From Fontibacterium sp038145245 (GTDB taxonomy: Bacteria; Pseudomonadota; Alphaproteobacteria; Pelagibacterales; Pelagibacteraceae), in contig JAYQPI010000008.1 of assembly GCA_038145245.1 (NCBI GenBank), positions 1 to 31,244 of the forward strand: a stretch of DNA of 31,244 nt, read 5' to 3'. A program made the position numbers and the translations under genes. The stretch's first letter is position 1. Each line of letters begins with the position of its first letter. The notes beneath the pieces are model-generated. The model ran no database searches. It saw nothing but the letters and a program-made list of their open reading frames with translations, and was not told where the DNA came from. This document shows positions 16,939 through 25,834 of the stretch, one piece after another.

Positions 16939-17625
16939 AAAACTAATAGGAATTAAGAATAAATAAATAAATCCTGTGAATAATAGAGTGTTAAAAGGGT
17001 AATTTATTAAAAGAGCAAAATAAGCAGCAATTAATAATAATATAAATATTAGAAAAGGTCTGCCTACTTTAATTCCTTTCAAAGAATAAGTTGGAATTTT
17101 ACTTATCATTAAAAAAGTTGAGGCTATAATAAAAATTATTGATAATCTTTTGTAATCATAATCTAATGAAACATCGCTTAATGATAAAATTAACGGCAAG
17201 AGTAGTATTCCTGCTCCAGCAGGCGAAGGCACCCCGGTAAAAAAATTTTCTCTCCATTTTTCGATTGTTATTTTAGATCCTAAGTTAAATCTTGCTAATC
17301 TTAAACAACATGCAACTGAATGGAACAGAACTAACAACCAACCAATATTAGTTAAATCCTTTAAAATCCAAATATAAACTGTAATTGCTGGTGCAACCCC
17401 AAAATTTATAAAATCAATTAAAGAATCTAATTCAGCTCCAAATTTTGATGTACCTTTTATTAATCTCGCAATTCTACCATCCATTGTATCTATAATTGAA
17501 GCAATAGTAATTGCTATGACTGCATAATCAAATTGAGAATTAAGAGCAAATTTTATTGAACTTAAACCAACACACAAACCTAATATACTTATTATACTTG
17601 GAATTATATATCGCGGGTGGATCAT
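16939..17625 (-). CDS. pssA: CDP-diacylglycerol-serine O-phosphatidyltransferase (3' end in assembly gap)
   Basis: PssA makes phosphatidylserine from CDP-diacylglycerol and serine in the inner membrane. There are 229 codons before the N gap. The CDP-alcohol phosphatidyltransferase signature D-x2-D-G-x2-A-R-x8-G-x3-D-x3-D is complete, at D46, D49, G50, A53, R54, G63, D67 and D71. The rest is a series of hydrophobic helices. Only the last part of the protein is missing. It begins 17 bases after psd, and the pssA-psd pair together makes phosphatidylethanolamine. The start ATG at 17625 gives MIHPRYIIPS, a usual N-terminus. Confidence 0.93.
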
Positions 17626-17642
17626 CTTAAAAAATATATTGT

Positions 17643-18293
17643 CTAAATTTTTGCAAGTAAACTTTCGCCAGCAATTACAGTCTGACCCTCTTTTGCCAAA
17701 AGTTTATAATCATTTTCAAAATAAAGATCGACTCTGCTGCCAAATCTTATAATCCCAATTCTATCACCTTGATTTAAATTCTGATCTTTTTTAACCTCAC
17801 AAACAATTCTTCGGGCAATTAAGCCTGCTATCTGCACGATGGCAAAAGTTTTTCCTGATCTATTAGAATATTTAATTAAATTTCTTTCATTATCTTCGCT
17901 TGCTTTGTCTAAGGAAGCATCAATAAATTTTCCTGGCTTATAAAATATTTCATCTATTTTTCCAGAGACAGGGACTCTGTTAACATGACAATTAAAAACA
18001 TTCATAAACACACTTACTCTTTGATACTCTCGATTTTCCATATTAAGCTCTTTTGGACCTCTGACATTAGCTATTAAACTTATAACTCCATCGGCCGGGC
18101 TCACTAAAAAACTATCATCGTTGATTGAGTATCTTTCGGGGTCTCTAAAAAAATAATAAACCCAAATAGTCAAAATAAAACCAATAAGTCCCAAGATTTT
18201 ATTTATTAGAATTAATAAAATAGTAATTATTACTGCTATTGCTAACATTCTATAGCCTTCTTTATGCAGTGGTGGAAAAATAATATCTAACAT
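17643..18293 (-). CDS. psd: Phosphatidylserine decarboxylase proenzyme
   Basis: Psd decarboxylates phosphatidylserine to phosphatidylethanolamine. The 216-residue form is the short type common in alphaproteobacteria. An N-terminal membrane hairpin region (about residues 15-50) is followed by FFRDPER, SPADGVIS and the FMNVFNCHVNRVPVSG block. The self-cleavage site is FGS, with G185-S186, where the serine becomes the pyruvoyl group. The C-terminal segment TVIAGESLLAKI ends the alpha chain. It leads the phospholipid pair and is divergent from icd. Confidence 0.95.
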   Translation of the reverse strand: MLDIIFPPLHKEGYRMLAIAVIITILLILINKILGLIGFILTIWVYYFFRDPERYSINDDSFLVSPADGVISLIANVRGPKELNMENREYQRVSVFMNVFNCHVNRVPVSGKIDEIFYKPGKFIDASLDKASEDNERNLIKYSNRSGKTFAIVQIAGLIARRIVCEVKKDQNLNQGDRIGIIRFGSRVDLYFENDYKLLAKEGQTVIAGESLLAKI

Positions 18294-18319
18294 AATTATT
18301 TAATTAGTTAAAAACATAC

Positions 18320-18348
18320 TATATAAAAACATTTTTTATTAATATCAA
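18320..18348 (-). promoter_or_regulatory. Candidate sigma-70 promoter for psd
   Basis: On the minus strand TTGATA (18348-18343, five of six -35 positions) is followed after 17 bases by TATATA (18325-18320, four of six -10 positions). This would start transcription about 20 bases before the psd ATG. The same 62-base gap must also hold the icd promoter on the other strand. The AT-rich background limits confidence. Confidence 0.35.
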
Positions 18349-18355
18349 AAAAACC

Positions 18356-19570
18356 ATGTCTAAAATTAAAGTAAAAAATCCAGTTGTTGAACTAGATGGC
18401 GATGAAATGACAAGGATTATTTGGGATTTTATTAAACAAAAACTAATACTTCCTTACCTTGATATAGATCTTAAATATTTTGATTTGGGAATGGAAAGTA
18501 GAGACAAAACCAATGATCAAATTACAATTGATTCTGCTAACGCTATAAAAAAATATGGGGTTGGAGTTAAGTGCGCAACCATTACACCTGATGAAGAAAG
18601 AGTAAAAGAATTTAGTTTAAAAAAAATGTGGAAATCGCCAAATGGTACCATTCGAAACATATTAGGAGGAACTATATTTAGAGAACCTATTATTTGTAAA
18701 AATATTCCAAAATTAGTACCTTCCTGGACAGATCCTATAGTGATTGGAAGACATTCTTTTGGTGATCAATACAAAGCTACAGATTTTAAGATTCCTGGAA
18801 ATGGTAAGTTAAAAATTCAATGGATATCAGAGGATAATAAACAAACAATCGAACATGAAGTTTTTAATTTTACAGGTCCAGGCGTTGCTCTTGCTATGTA
18901 TAACTTGGATGACTCAATTAAAGATTTTGCAAGAGCATGTATGAATTATGGAATTTTAAGAAAATGGCCAGTGTATTTATCTACAAAAAATACAATTCTA
19001 AAAGCTTACGATGGAAGATTTAAAGATTTATTCCAAGAAGTTTACGAAAAAGAATTTAAAACTAAATTTAATGAAATCGGAATTACTTATGAACACAGAT
19101 TAATAGATGACATGGTTGCATGCGCAATGAAATGGAGCGGAAAATATGTTTGGGCTTGTAAAAATTATGATGGCGATGTTCAGTCAGATACTGTAGCGCA
19201 AGGATTTGGATCATTAGGTCTAATGACTAGCGTATTAATGACACCAGATGGTAAAACCGTTGAAGCTGAAGCAGCTCACGGAACAGTAACTAGACATTAT
19301 AGAGAACATCAAAAAGGAAAACAAACATCTACTAACCCTATAGCCTCTATCTTTGCATGGACAAGAGGACTTGCTCATAGAGGTAAATTGGATGAGAATA
19401 ACGAATTAATAAAATTTTCAAATACTTTAGAAAAAGTTTGTGTTTCAAGTGTAGAAAAAGGATACATGACAAAAGATCTTGCTATTTTAATTAATAAAGA
19501 TGCAAAATATCAAACTACTACTGAATTTTTAGAAACCATAAATTCAAATCTTAAAAAAGAATTAAATTAA
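18356..19570 (+). CDS. icd: Isocitrate dehydrogenase (NADP)
   Basis: This TCA-cycle enzyme converts isocitrate to 2-oxoglutarate, making NADPH. The 404-residue protein is of the eukaryote-like homodimeric class, not the E. coli class. It opens KVKNPVVELDGDEMTRIIW and has the phosphate- and substrate-binding segment SPNGTIRNILGGTIFREPI. The tyrosine/metal region is RLIDDMVACAMKW, with YDGDVQSDTVAQGFGSLGLMTS. The NADP-binding region is EAAHGTVTRHYREHQKG, whose R-H after T-V-T marks NADP preference. It is divergent from psd, and its stop overlaps the convergent alaS stop. Confidence 0.96.
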   Translation: MSKIKVKNPVVELDGDEMTRIIWDFIKQKLILPYLDIDLKYFDLGMESRDKTNDQITIDSANAIKKYGVGVKCATITPDEERVKEFSLKKMWKSPNGTIRNILGGTIFREPIICKNIPKLVPSWTDPIVIGRHSFGDQYKATDFKIPGNGKLKIQWISEDNKQTIEHEVFNFTGPGVALAMYNLDDSIKDFARACMNYGILRKWPVYLSTKNTILKAYDGRFKDLFQEVYEKEFKTKFNEIGITYEHRLIDDMVACAMKWSGKYVWACKNYDGDVQSDTVAQGFGSLGLMTSVLMTPDGKTVEAEAAHGTVTRHYREHQKGKQTSTNPIASIFAWTRGLAHRGKLDENNELIKFSNTLEKVCVSSVEKGYMTKDLAILINKDAKYQTTTEFLETINSNLKKELN

Positions 19571-22245
19571 TTAATTTTCTTTAAAATTTCTTCAAAAGAA
19601 CTTTCAATTTTAGAGCTATCAGTTCCTCCACTAGCTTGAGCAAAATCTTTTCTTCCACCACCTCCTTTTCCTCCAAGAATGATCCCAATCTCTTTAGCTA
19701 TTTTTGATGCATCAAATTCATTAATTAAATCATTGGTTATACCAACTGCTACTGTTACTTTTCCTTCGTTTAAAGAATATAAAATAATAATTTTTTTAAT
19801 TAATTGTCTTTTTTGGTCTTCAATAAGATTCTGAATCCTTTTTACCGGATAGTCTAATAATTTTTGAAATCTAATACTAATATTATTGTGATTAATATCT
19901 TTAATTATATTTTTGTTTTTATCTAATAGAATGTTTTTTATTTCTAAATCTTCCAATATTTTTTTTAAACTAATTACTCTTAATGAAAAATCTTCTTCTT
20001 TTAAATCCTTAATATCGCCTCCTAAATCCTTTATTTTTTTTTCTAACTCATTAATTTGAGTTATTTTATTTTGCTTAATTTCATCTTGTTGATTTGCTTT
20101 ATTTTTTAAAAATTCCTCTAATTGAGCCTGTCTTAAAGCCTCAACTCTTCTTATGCCTGCAGCTACAGGTGATTGACTGACTACTGAAAATTTTCCAATT
20201 TCAAATGTATTTTTAACATGCGTTCCTCCGCACAATTCAATAGAAAAAGGTTTATTGCCATCTTGACCCATTGTTAAAACTCTAACTTCTTCACCATATT
20301 TTTCACCAAATAAAGCTAAAGCCCCTTCTGCAACTGCAGCTTTTGGTGTCATAAGTCTAGTTTGAACATCAGACTTTTGTTCAATAATTTTATTAACACA
20401 ATCATTAATCTTGATCATTTCTTCATCGTTTATTGGTTTATTATGACTAAAATCAAATCTTAGTCTATCTGGTCCGACATATGACCCTTTTTGGGTTACA
20501 TGTTTTCCAAGAGTTCTTCTTAACGACTCGTGAAGTAAATGCGTTGCCGAATGATAAGCTCTAATGTCTTGTCTTCTTTTTGAGTTAATTTTCAAATCTA
20601 CCTCATCACCTTTTTTAATTTTTCCAGAAATAAGCTTTCCGTAATGAATATAAAAATCACCAAACATTTTTTTAGTATCAGTTACTTCAAAATTAAAATT
20701 ATTATTAGAAATATAACCTTTGTCGCCTATCTGGCCACCAGACTCTCCATAAAAAGGTGTTTGATTTAAAATAAGTGCTAATTCTAAATTTTTATTTGAA
20801 CTTTCTATCTCATTATCATTATCAACAATTGATAAAATAACTCCTTGTGAAGACTCGGAATTATAACCCAAAAATTCTGTTGGACCGTATTTATCTTTAA
20901 GCTCAAACCATATTTTAGATGTCTGATCAGAACCAGAGCCTTTCCATGAAGCTCTTGCAATTTTTTTACTTTCTAACATTAAAGTATTAAAATAATCTTC
21001 ATCTACAGATATCTTTTTATCTTTTAAAAAATCTTGAGTAAGATCTAATGGAAATCCATACGTATCATATAATTTAAAAGCTAATTCTCCGGAAAGTTTA
21101 TTATTTTTTACACTACTAATCTCTGTATTTAATATTTTCATTCCAGTTTTAAGCATTAAAGAAAATCTTTCTTCTTCTAATTTTAGATTTTCAGAAATTA
21201 AAGAATCCGCTCTTCTAAGTTCAGGATATTCAGAACTCATTTCATTAATTAAAGTTGGAAGTATCTTATAAAGAACTGGAAGATCAGATCCTAATGTGAA
21301 TGCATGACGCATAGCCCTTCGCATTATTCTTCTTAAAACATAACCTCTTCCTTCATTTGAAGGTAAAACACCATCTGCAATTAAAAAAGCTGTAGCTCTT
21401 AGGTGATCTGCAATAACTCTGTAGCTAGATATATTTTTTTCTGAAACATTTACATTTATAAAGTTTTCTGCAGACTTAATTATATTTTTAAATAAATCTA
21501 TTTGATAATTATCGTGCGTTCCTTGTAATACAGCTGCGATACGTTCTAGGCCCATACCGGTATCTACAGATGGTTTTGGCAAATTAACTCGTTTATCTTT
21601 TGAAATTTGCTCAAATTGCATAAATACGAGATTCCAAATTTCTACGAATCTGTTACCGTCTTGATCCAATGAACCAGGAGGTCCGCCTTTTAGATGTTCG
21701 CCATGATCATAAAAAATTTCAGAACACGGTCCACAAGGGCCTGTATCTCCCATTGACCAAAAATTATCATTAGTTTTAATTCTTATTATCCGACTATCAT
21801 GCAAGCCTGAAATTTTTTTCCAGAAGTTAAATGCTTCATCATCATCATGAAAAACAGTGACTGTTAGTTTTTCTTTAGGAATTTTATATTCTTTAGTAAT
21901 CAATTCCCAAGCAAATTTAATCGCAGATTCTTTAAAATAATCTCCAAATGAAAAATTTCCAAGCATCTCAAAAAAAGTATGATGTCTTGGCGTATAACCT
22001 ACATTTTCTAAATCATTATGTTTTCCTCCGGCTCTAACACATTTTTGTGAAGTCGTTGCCCTTTTAAAAGGTAGTTTTTCTAATCCTGTAAAAACATTCT
22101 TAAACTGAACCATTCCTGAGTTTGCAAACATTAATGTTGGGTCGTTTTGAGGAACTAAAGGACTAGAATCTACAATCTGATGAGAATTTTTAAAAAAAAA
22201 ATTCTTAAAAATACTACGACATTCAGTAAGTGTTTTTGTACCCAT
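19567..22245 (-). CDS. alaS: Alanyl-tRNA synthetase
   Basis: AlaS charges tRNA-Ala. The 892-residue protein has the class II catalytic core at the N-terminus (RSIFKNFF, SSPLVPQNDPTLMFANSGM, GYTPRHHTFFEMLGNFSFGDYF, GPCGPCSEI, DTGMGLERIAAVLQG). The tRNA-recognition helices follow, then the editing domain with HSATHLLHE and CGGTHV zinc and catalytic residues. A coiled-coil stretch leads to the C-terminal glycine-rich domain (LGGKGGGGRKDFAQASGG). All domains are full length. It lies downstream of recA in the same direction, behind a strong hairpin, so it may have its own promoter in 22246-22287. The stop overlaps the icd stop by four bases. Confidence 0.97.
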   Translation of the reverse strand: MGTKTLTECRSIFKNFFFKNSHQIVDSSPLVPQNDPTLMFANSGMVQFKNVFTGLEKLPFKRATTSQKCVRAGGKHNDLENVGYTPRHHTFFEMLGNFSFGDYFKESAIKFAWELITKEYKIPKEKLTVTVFHDDDEAFNFWKKISGLHDSRIIRIKTNDNFWSMGDTGPCGPCSEIFYDHGEHLKGGPPGSLDQDGNRFVEIWNLVFMQFEQISKDKRVNLPKPSVDTGMGLERIAAVLQGTHDNYQIDLFKNIIKSAENFINVNVSEKNISSYRVIADHLRATAFLIADGVLPSNEGRGYVLRRIMRRAMRHAFTLGSDLPVLYKILPTLINEMSSEYPELRRADSLISENLKLEEERFSLMLKTGMKILNTEISSVKNNKLSGELAFKLYDTYGFPLDLTQDFLKDKKISVDEDYFNTLMLESKKIARASWKGSGSDQTSKIWFELKDKYGPTEFLGYNSESSQGVILSIVDNDNEIESSNKNLELALILNQTPFYGESGGQIGDKGYISNNNFNFEVTDTKKMFGDFYIHYGKLISGKIKKGDEVDLKINSKRRQDIRAYHSATHLLHESLRRTLGKHVTQKGSYVGPDRLRFDFSHNKPINDEEMIKINDCVNKIIEQKSDVQTRLMTPKAAVAEGALALFGEKYGEEVRVLTMGQDGNKPFSIELCGGTHVKNTFEIGKFSVVSQSPVAAGIRRVEALRQAQLEEFLKNKANQQDEIKQNKITQINELEKKIKDLGGDIKDLKEEDFSLRVISLKKILEDLEIKNILLDKNKNIIKDINHNNISIRFQKLLDYPVKRIQNLIEDQKRQLIKKIIILYSLNEGKVTVAVGITNDLINEFDASKIAKEIGIILGGKGGGGRKDFAQASGGTDSSKIESSFEEILKKIN

Positions 22246-22287
22246 TTACTTATAGATACAACTTTTTATATATATGTCTAGAATGCT

Positions 22288-22313
22288 AAAGGCGCTTTTT
22301 TCAAAGCGCCTTT
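22288..22313 (-). terminator. Hairpin terminator after recA
   Basis: An 11-base perfect inverted repeat (22288-22298 and 22303-22313; AAAGGCGCTTT on either side) encloses a four-base loop. Read on the minus strand, as the recA transcript, the loop is GAAA, a stable GNRA tetraloop, and the stem ends CCTTT. It starts 40 bases after the recA stop and is by far the most GC-rich hairpin in this AT-rich region. The following U tract is short, so termination may be partial and let some transcription into alaS. Confidence 0.8.
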
Positions 22314-22353
22314 AATTAACGTATTAAAAATATTTAGTTAAAATTTACTAAAC

Positions 22354-23454
22354 TTATTTATCTTCCTTGTTGTCTTCTTTTTCTTCCGAAATATTGTCGG
22401 AATGATCACTTAATTTTTCTGAAATTAGTTTAGCATTTGTTCTTACAGCCATTTCAATTTCAGCTGCAATTTTTGGATTAAGCTTAAGATATTGTTTCAC
22501 ATTATCTCTACCTTGTCCTATTTTTTCACCTTTATAGGAATACCATGCGCCAGCTTTTTCTATAATATTTGCCTTGGCAGCTAAATCAACAATTTCTCCC
22601 ATTTTGCTAATTCCTTCCCCATACATGATATCAAATTCAATCACTTTAAATGGTGGGGCCACTTTATTTTTTACAACTTTAACTCGTGTTTGATTGCCAA
22701 TTATTTCTTCTTTGTCTTTAATTGCTCCAATTCTTCTAATGTCTAATCTTACAGAAGAGTAAAATTTAAGAGCGTTACCTCCAGCAGTCGTTTCTGGACT
22801 ACCAAACATAACTCCTATTTTCATTCTTATTTGGTTAATAAAAATAATCATAGTGTTTGTCTTAGAAACTGAGCCTGTTAATTTTCTTAAAGCCTGACTC
22901 ATTAATCGAGCTTGCAATCCCATATGATGATCACCCATTTCTCCTTCTAGTTCAGCTCTTGGTGTCAAAGCAGCAACAGAATCTACAACTAAAACAGAGA
23001 TAGATCCTGATCTAACTAGAGTATCAGCAATTTCGAGCGCTTGTTCACCTGTATCTGGTTGAGAAATTAATAATTCTGTTGTATTAACGCCTAGTTTTTT
23101 TGCATAAACAGGGTCTAAAGCATGTTCAGCATCAATGAATGCACAGATGCCACCCTTTTTTTGCGCTTCAGCAATGACTTGTAATGATAAAGTAGTTTTT
23201 CCTGAAGACTCTGGACCATAAATTTCTATAATTCTACTTTTTGGAAGACCACCAATTCCAAGTGCAAGGTCTAATCCTAATGATCCTGTTGATATAGATT
23301 CTATATCTAGAACTCTAGATTGTCCTAGCCTCATTACAGAACCTTTTCCGTAATTCTGATCTATTTGGCTTATTGCAGCATCTAATGCTTTCTGTTTTTC
23401 TTTTTTATCTTCTGCTTTTTCAGTATTTACAACTTTGAGAGTATTTTTAGTCAT
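22354..23454 (-). CDS. recA: Recombinase RecA
   Basis: RecA is the DNA strand-exchange protein and SOS coprotease. The 366-residue product has a charged N-terminal tail and the ALDAAISQIDQNYGKGSVMRLG opening helix. Walker A is GPESSGKTT (80-88), with FIDAEHALDPVYAKKLG, Walker B LVVDSVAAL, L1 region EMGDHHMGLQARLMSQALRKLT, MIIFINQIRMKIGVMFGSPETTAGGNALKFY (loop L2), and an acidic C-terminal tail. A good ribosome site, AAGGA, lies five bases before the ATG. The 113-base upstream region holds a possible promoter with an SOS-like box. Confidence 0.98.
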   Translation of the reverse strand: MTKNTLKVVNTEKAEDKKEKQKALDAAISQIDQNYGKGSVMRLGQSRVLDIESISTGSLGLDLALGIGGLPKSRIIEIYGPESSGKTTLSLQVIAEAQKKGGICAFIDAEHALDPVYAKKLGVNTTELLISQPDTGEQALEIADTLVRSGSISVLVVDSVAALTPRAELEGEMGDHHMGLQARLMSQALRKLTGSVSKTNTMIIFINQIRMKIGVMFGSPETTAGGNALKFYSSVRLDIRRIGAIKDKEEIIGNQTRVKVVKNKVAPPFKVIEFDIMYGEGISKMGEIVDLAAKANIIEKAGAWYSYKGEKIGQGRDNVKQYLKLNPKIAAEIEMAVRTNAKLISEKLSDHSDNISEEKEDNKEDK

Positions 23455-23502
23455 TTTATTCCTTTTTTAATTTATTTTATGGTCTAACGACTCAATAAAA
23501 TA

Positions 23503-23530
23503 AATGTACACATTTTGTTCTTATTTTCAA
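23503..23530 (-). promoter_or_regulatory. Candidate recA promoter with LexA-like (SOS) box
   Basis: On the minus strand TTGAAA (23530-23525) and TACATT (23508-23503, preceded by TGTG) are spaced 16 bases apart. On the plus strand GTAC-N7-GTTC occupies 23506-23520. The alphaproteobacterial LexA site is GTTC-N7-GTTC, so seven of eight fixed bases match and the box lies between and over the promoter elements. Position and spacing fit SOS control, but the match is imperfect. Confidence 0.45.
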
Positions 23531-23567
23531 TTATATTAATAAGTTATTGAAATATATATATATTTTA

Positions 23568-24914
23568 CTAAAAAATATGTCTTATCCAGCTTTTATTTGG
23601 ATAATCGTTAGGATCGTATAGTTTTGTCTCTAAAGATAAATTCTTTGCTGTAAGACTTCCTACTGAAGATAAAAGTTTAAATTGAGAAACAATTCTATCT
23701 TTATCAGATATTGCATTACTCACTCTTGATTCAAGCAGCGTTGATCTTGATGTAATTACGTCTAAAGTTGATCTTGATCCAGATTCATATTCTTGAATAA
23801 TACCCTCATAAGCAATTTCAGAAGCCTTTACTCTTAATCTTGTTAACTCAAAATTACTTATGGAAAGTTTATAATTCGACCATGCTGAATAAGAATCTCT
23901 TTCAACAATATTTTTAGAATTCTGTAGATCTAATTCAGCGCTATCTAACAAAGATTTTTTTTGTATAATTAATGAAGTCTGTTTTCCACCTTGATAAAGA
24001 GGGATTGAAGCTTGAGCTTTTGCAACTGATTGTTTTGTTTTGTCTACACTAGAACTATATCCATCATAATCAGTCACGCCTAATGATAAAGTAAATTTTG
24101 GAGAAAGTTCAGCTATAGCTATTTTATGCTCATCTTCTGCTTTTTTAAGAGAAAACTCAGAAATTTTTAGAATAGGATTTTCTTTTTGAGCAGATAATGA
24201 TGCTTCTTCTAAAGAAGAAGGTAAACTTAAATTTAGATTATTTATTTCTTCTAAATCTACAGGGTCATATCCTATAATATTTTTAAAATTTTTTTTAGTA
24301 ATCAACAATTCATTTTCAGCATTTAATAAACTAGATTGAGCTGCAGCTAATGAACTTTCTGATTGTGCCAAATCTGAAATTGTTATATTTCCTCGCTCCA
24401 GTCTACTTTTATCTAATTCAACTTGTTTTTCAGACAAATCTAAATTTTCTTTACTAAAAATAACTTTTTTTTGCGCAAGTAAAGTTCCAGCATAGGCTTC
24501 TACTGCTTCTAAAAGAACATCTTGTTCAACTTTTTTTAAAGTATATCTAGCAATTTCTACAGAATTTTTTTCTTTTTGATAATTATAAATATCATCAAAA
24601 TTAAATATCTTTTGTTCAATTGTAATTGATTTGGCTGTGGTTTGTGCATTGGTTGAAGGTGAAGAAGATCCTGTTGATGTTGTTATATTAGAACTATCTG
24701 TATCACTTTTATAAGCAGAGATTGTAACTGTTGGTTTAAATGCACTAAAGGCTTGAATTAAATTTTCATCGACAGCTTTGGTCCTCTCTCTTTCCGCATT
24801 TAGTTTAGGATTGTTTAAATAAGCAGATATTAAAGATTTATTTATGTTCTCAACTGCATAAGCACTTGTGCCTATAAAAAAAAACAAAAAATAAATTCTT
24901 TTAAAGAAAGTCAT
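23568..24914 (-). CDS. tolC: TolC family outer-membrane efflux channel
   Basis: TolC proteins form trimeric outer-membrane exit ducts for type I secretion and RND or ABC efflux pumps. The 448-residue protein has a signal peptide with likely cleavage after AYA at residue 20. A duplicated helical and strand layout follows: RTKAVDENLIQAFSAFKPTVTISAYK, later LSPKFTLSLGVTDYDGYSSS and QASIPLYQGGK, which is the Y-x-G-G signature after the second strand pair. Long coiled helices rich in Ser, Leu and Glu surround these. It touches the upstream kinase gene stop-to-start, so the two are co-transcribed. Its pump partners are not adjacent. Confidence 0.9.
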   Translation of the reverse strand: MTFFKRIYFLFFFIGTSAYAVENINKSLISAYLNNPKLNAERERTKAVDENLIQAFSAFKPTVTISAYKSDTDSSNITTSTGSSSPSTNAQTTAKSITIEQKIFNFDDIYNYQKEKNSVEIARYTLKKVEQDVLLEAVEAYAGTLLAQKKVIFSKENLDLSEKQVELDKSRLERGNITISDLAQSESSLAAAQSSLLNAENELLITKKNFKNIIGYDPVDLEEINNLNLSLPSSLEEASLSAQKENPILKISEFSLKKAEDEHKIAIAELSPKFTLSLGVTDYDGYSSSVDKTKQSVAKAQASIPLYQGGKQTSLIIQKKSLLDSAELDLQNSKNIVERDSYSAWSNYKLSISNFELTRLRVKASEIAYEGIIQEYESGSRSTLDVITSRSTLLESRVSNAISDKDRIVSQFKLLSSVGSLTAKNLSLETKLYDPNDYPNKSWIRHIF

Positions 24915-25823
24915 CTAATTTATTATAATTTTTTTAGGTTGATGATTTGAATTTATAGGTACAATTATATCAGCAAATTTTGGCATATCTAAGAGCATCT
25001 TTTTAGTTATTCTTTCATAAAACATTATAAATCTTTTAATTTCGCTCTCTGACATTATGCTACTTTTATTCTTAGATATTTTTTTCATTGAATAAGCTAA
25101 TTTTTTTTCTTGCAATGTTCTCCAAATCAAAACTTTATTAAAATTAGGCACTTTTAAGTAAATCATTAAATCAATGAACGAAAATAATTCTTTATAATTA
25201 TTCTTTAACTGTCGATTAACATTAAATCTCCATTTGCAATCTTTATCCTCTAAACTTTCTAATAAGTTAATCGGCTTTTTTAAATTTTGATTATTTTCTT
25301 CTGGTCTAGCTCCAACGCACCATCCTTCTAATATAAAAATATCTATTTTTTTTTTAAGATTATACCATTTATTTTTGGGCAACCTATCATCAATAGATTT
25401 ATCAAATTTTGGAATTAAAAAAGATTTGTTAAGATTATTATTTTTTAATACTTTAAAAAATTCAATCAAAAAATTCACATCGTGAGTACCAGGAACGCCT
25501 CTAGTAAGAAATAATTTATTAATTTTATTTGATATTCTTATTCGTTCTTTTTTTGTTTTATAAATATCATCAAGTGAGAGAGTAATAGTTTTTAAACTAT
25601 ATTTTTTTTCTAAAATTAATTTTAAAAACTGAGCGAATGTTGTCTTTCCTGATCCTTGACCGCCAGCCAAGCCAATAATTACAGGTTTATTTAAAAAATT
25701 TTTTTTAATAAAAATTAATTCTGCAATTTTAGAGTAAATATTTTTAAAATTTTTATTTAAATTATCTTTTATAAAAAAGGAATTTTTTAGTTTATTAAGT
25801 TTATTAATTAAACTTTCATTCAT
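24915..25823 (-). CDS. D-glycerate 3-kinase-like P-loop kinase
   Basis: The 302-residue protein has a P-loop in the form GGQGSGKTT (54-62), within a fold of the phosphoribulokinase/uridine kinase/pantothenate kinase superfamily. LTRGVPGTHDVNFL and IFILEGWCVGARP are hallmarks of the plant-type glycerate kinase (GLYK) group. KVLIWRTLQEKK and SEIKRFIMFYERITKKML further on are also typical. Such enzymes make 3-phosphoglycerate from D-glycerate, linking glycolate or serine breakdown to central carbon flow. A different small-molecule substrate is possible. It abuts tolC downstream. Confidence 0.78.
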   Translation of the reverse strand: MNESLINKLNKLKNSFFIKDNLNKNFKNIYSKIAELIFIKKNFLNKPVIIGLAGGQGSGKTTFAQFLKLILEKKYSLKTITLSLDDIYKTKKERIRISNKINKLFLTRGVPGTHDVNFLIEFFKVLKNNNLNKSFLIPKFDKSIDDRLPKNKWYNLKKKIDIFILEGWCVGARPEENNQNLKKPINLLESLEDKDCKWRFNVNRQLKNNYKELFSFIDLMIYLKVPNFNKVLIWRTLQEKKLAYSMKKISKNKSSIMSESEIKRFIMFYERITKKMLLDMPKFADIIVPINSNHQPKKIIIN

Positions 25824-25834
25824 TTAAAATAATC

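Noticed and set aside
23550..23565. 16-base AT palindrome (AAATATAT repeated inverted) next to the tolC stop, resembling an E. coli LexA site core or a terminator.
   Set aside because: It lacks the CTG...CAG flanks of the E. coli LexA site and the GC stem of a terminator; in such AT-rich DNA alternating TA runs are expected.
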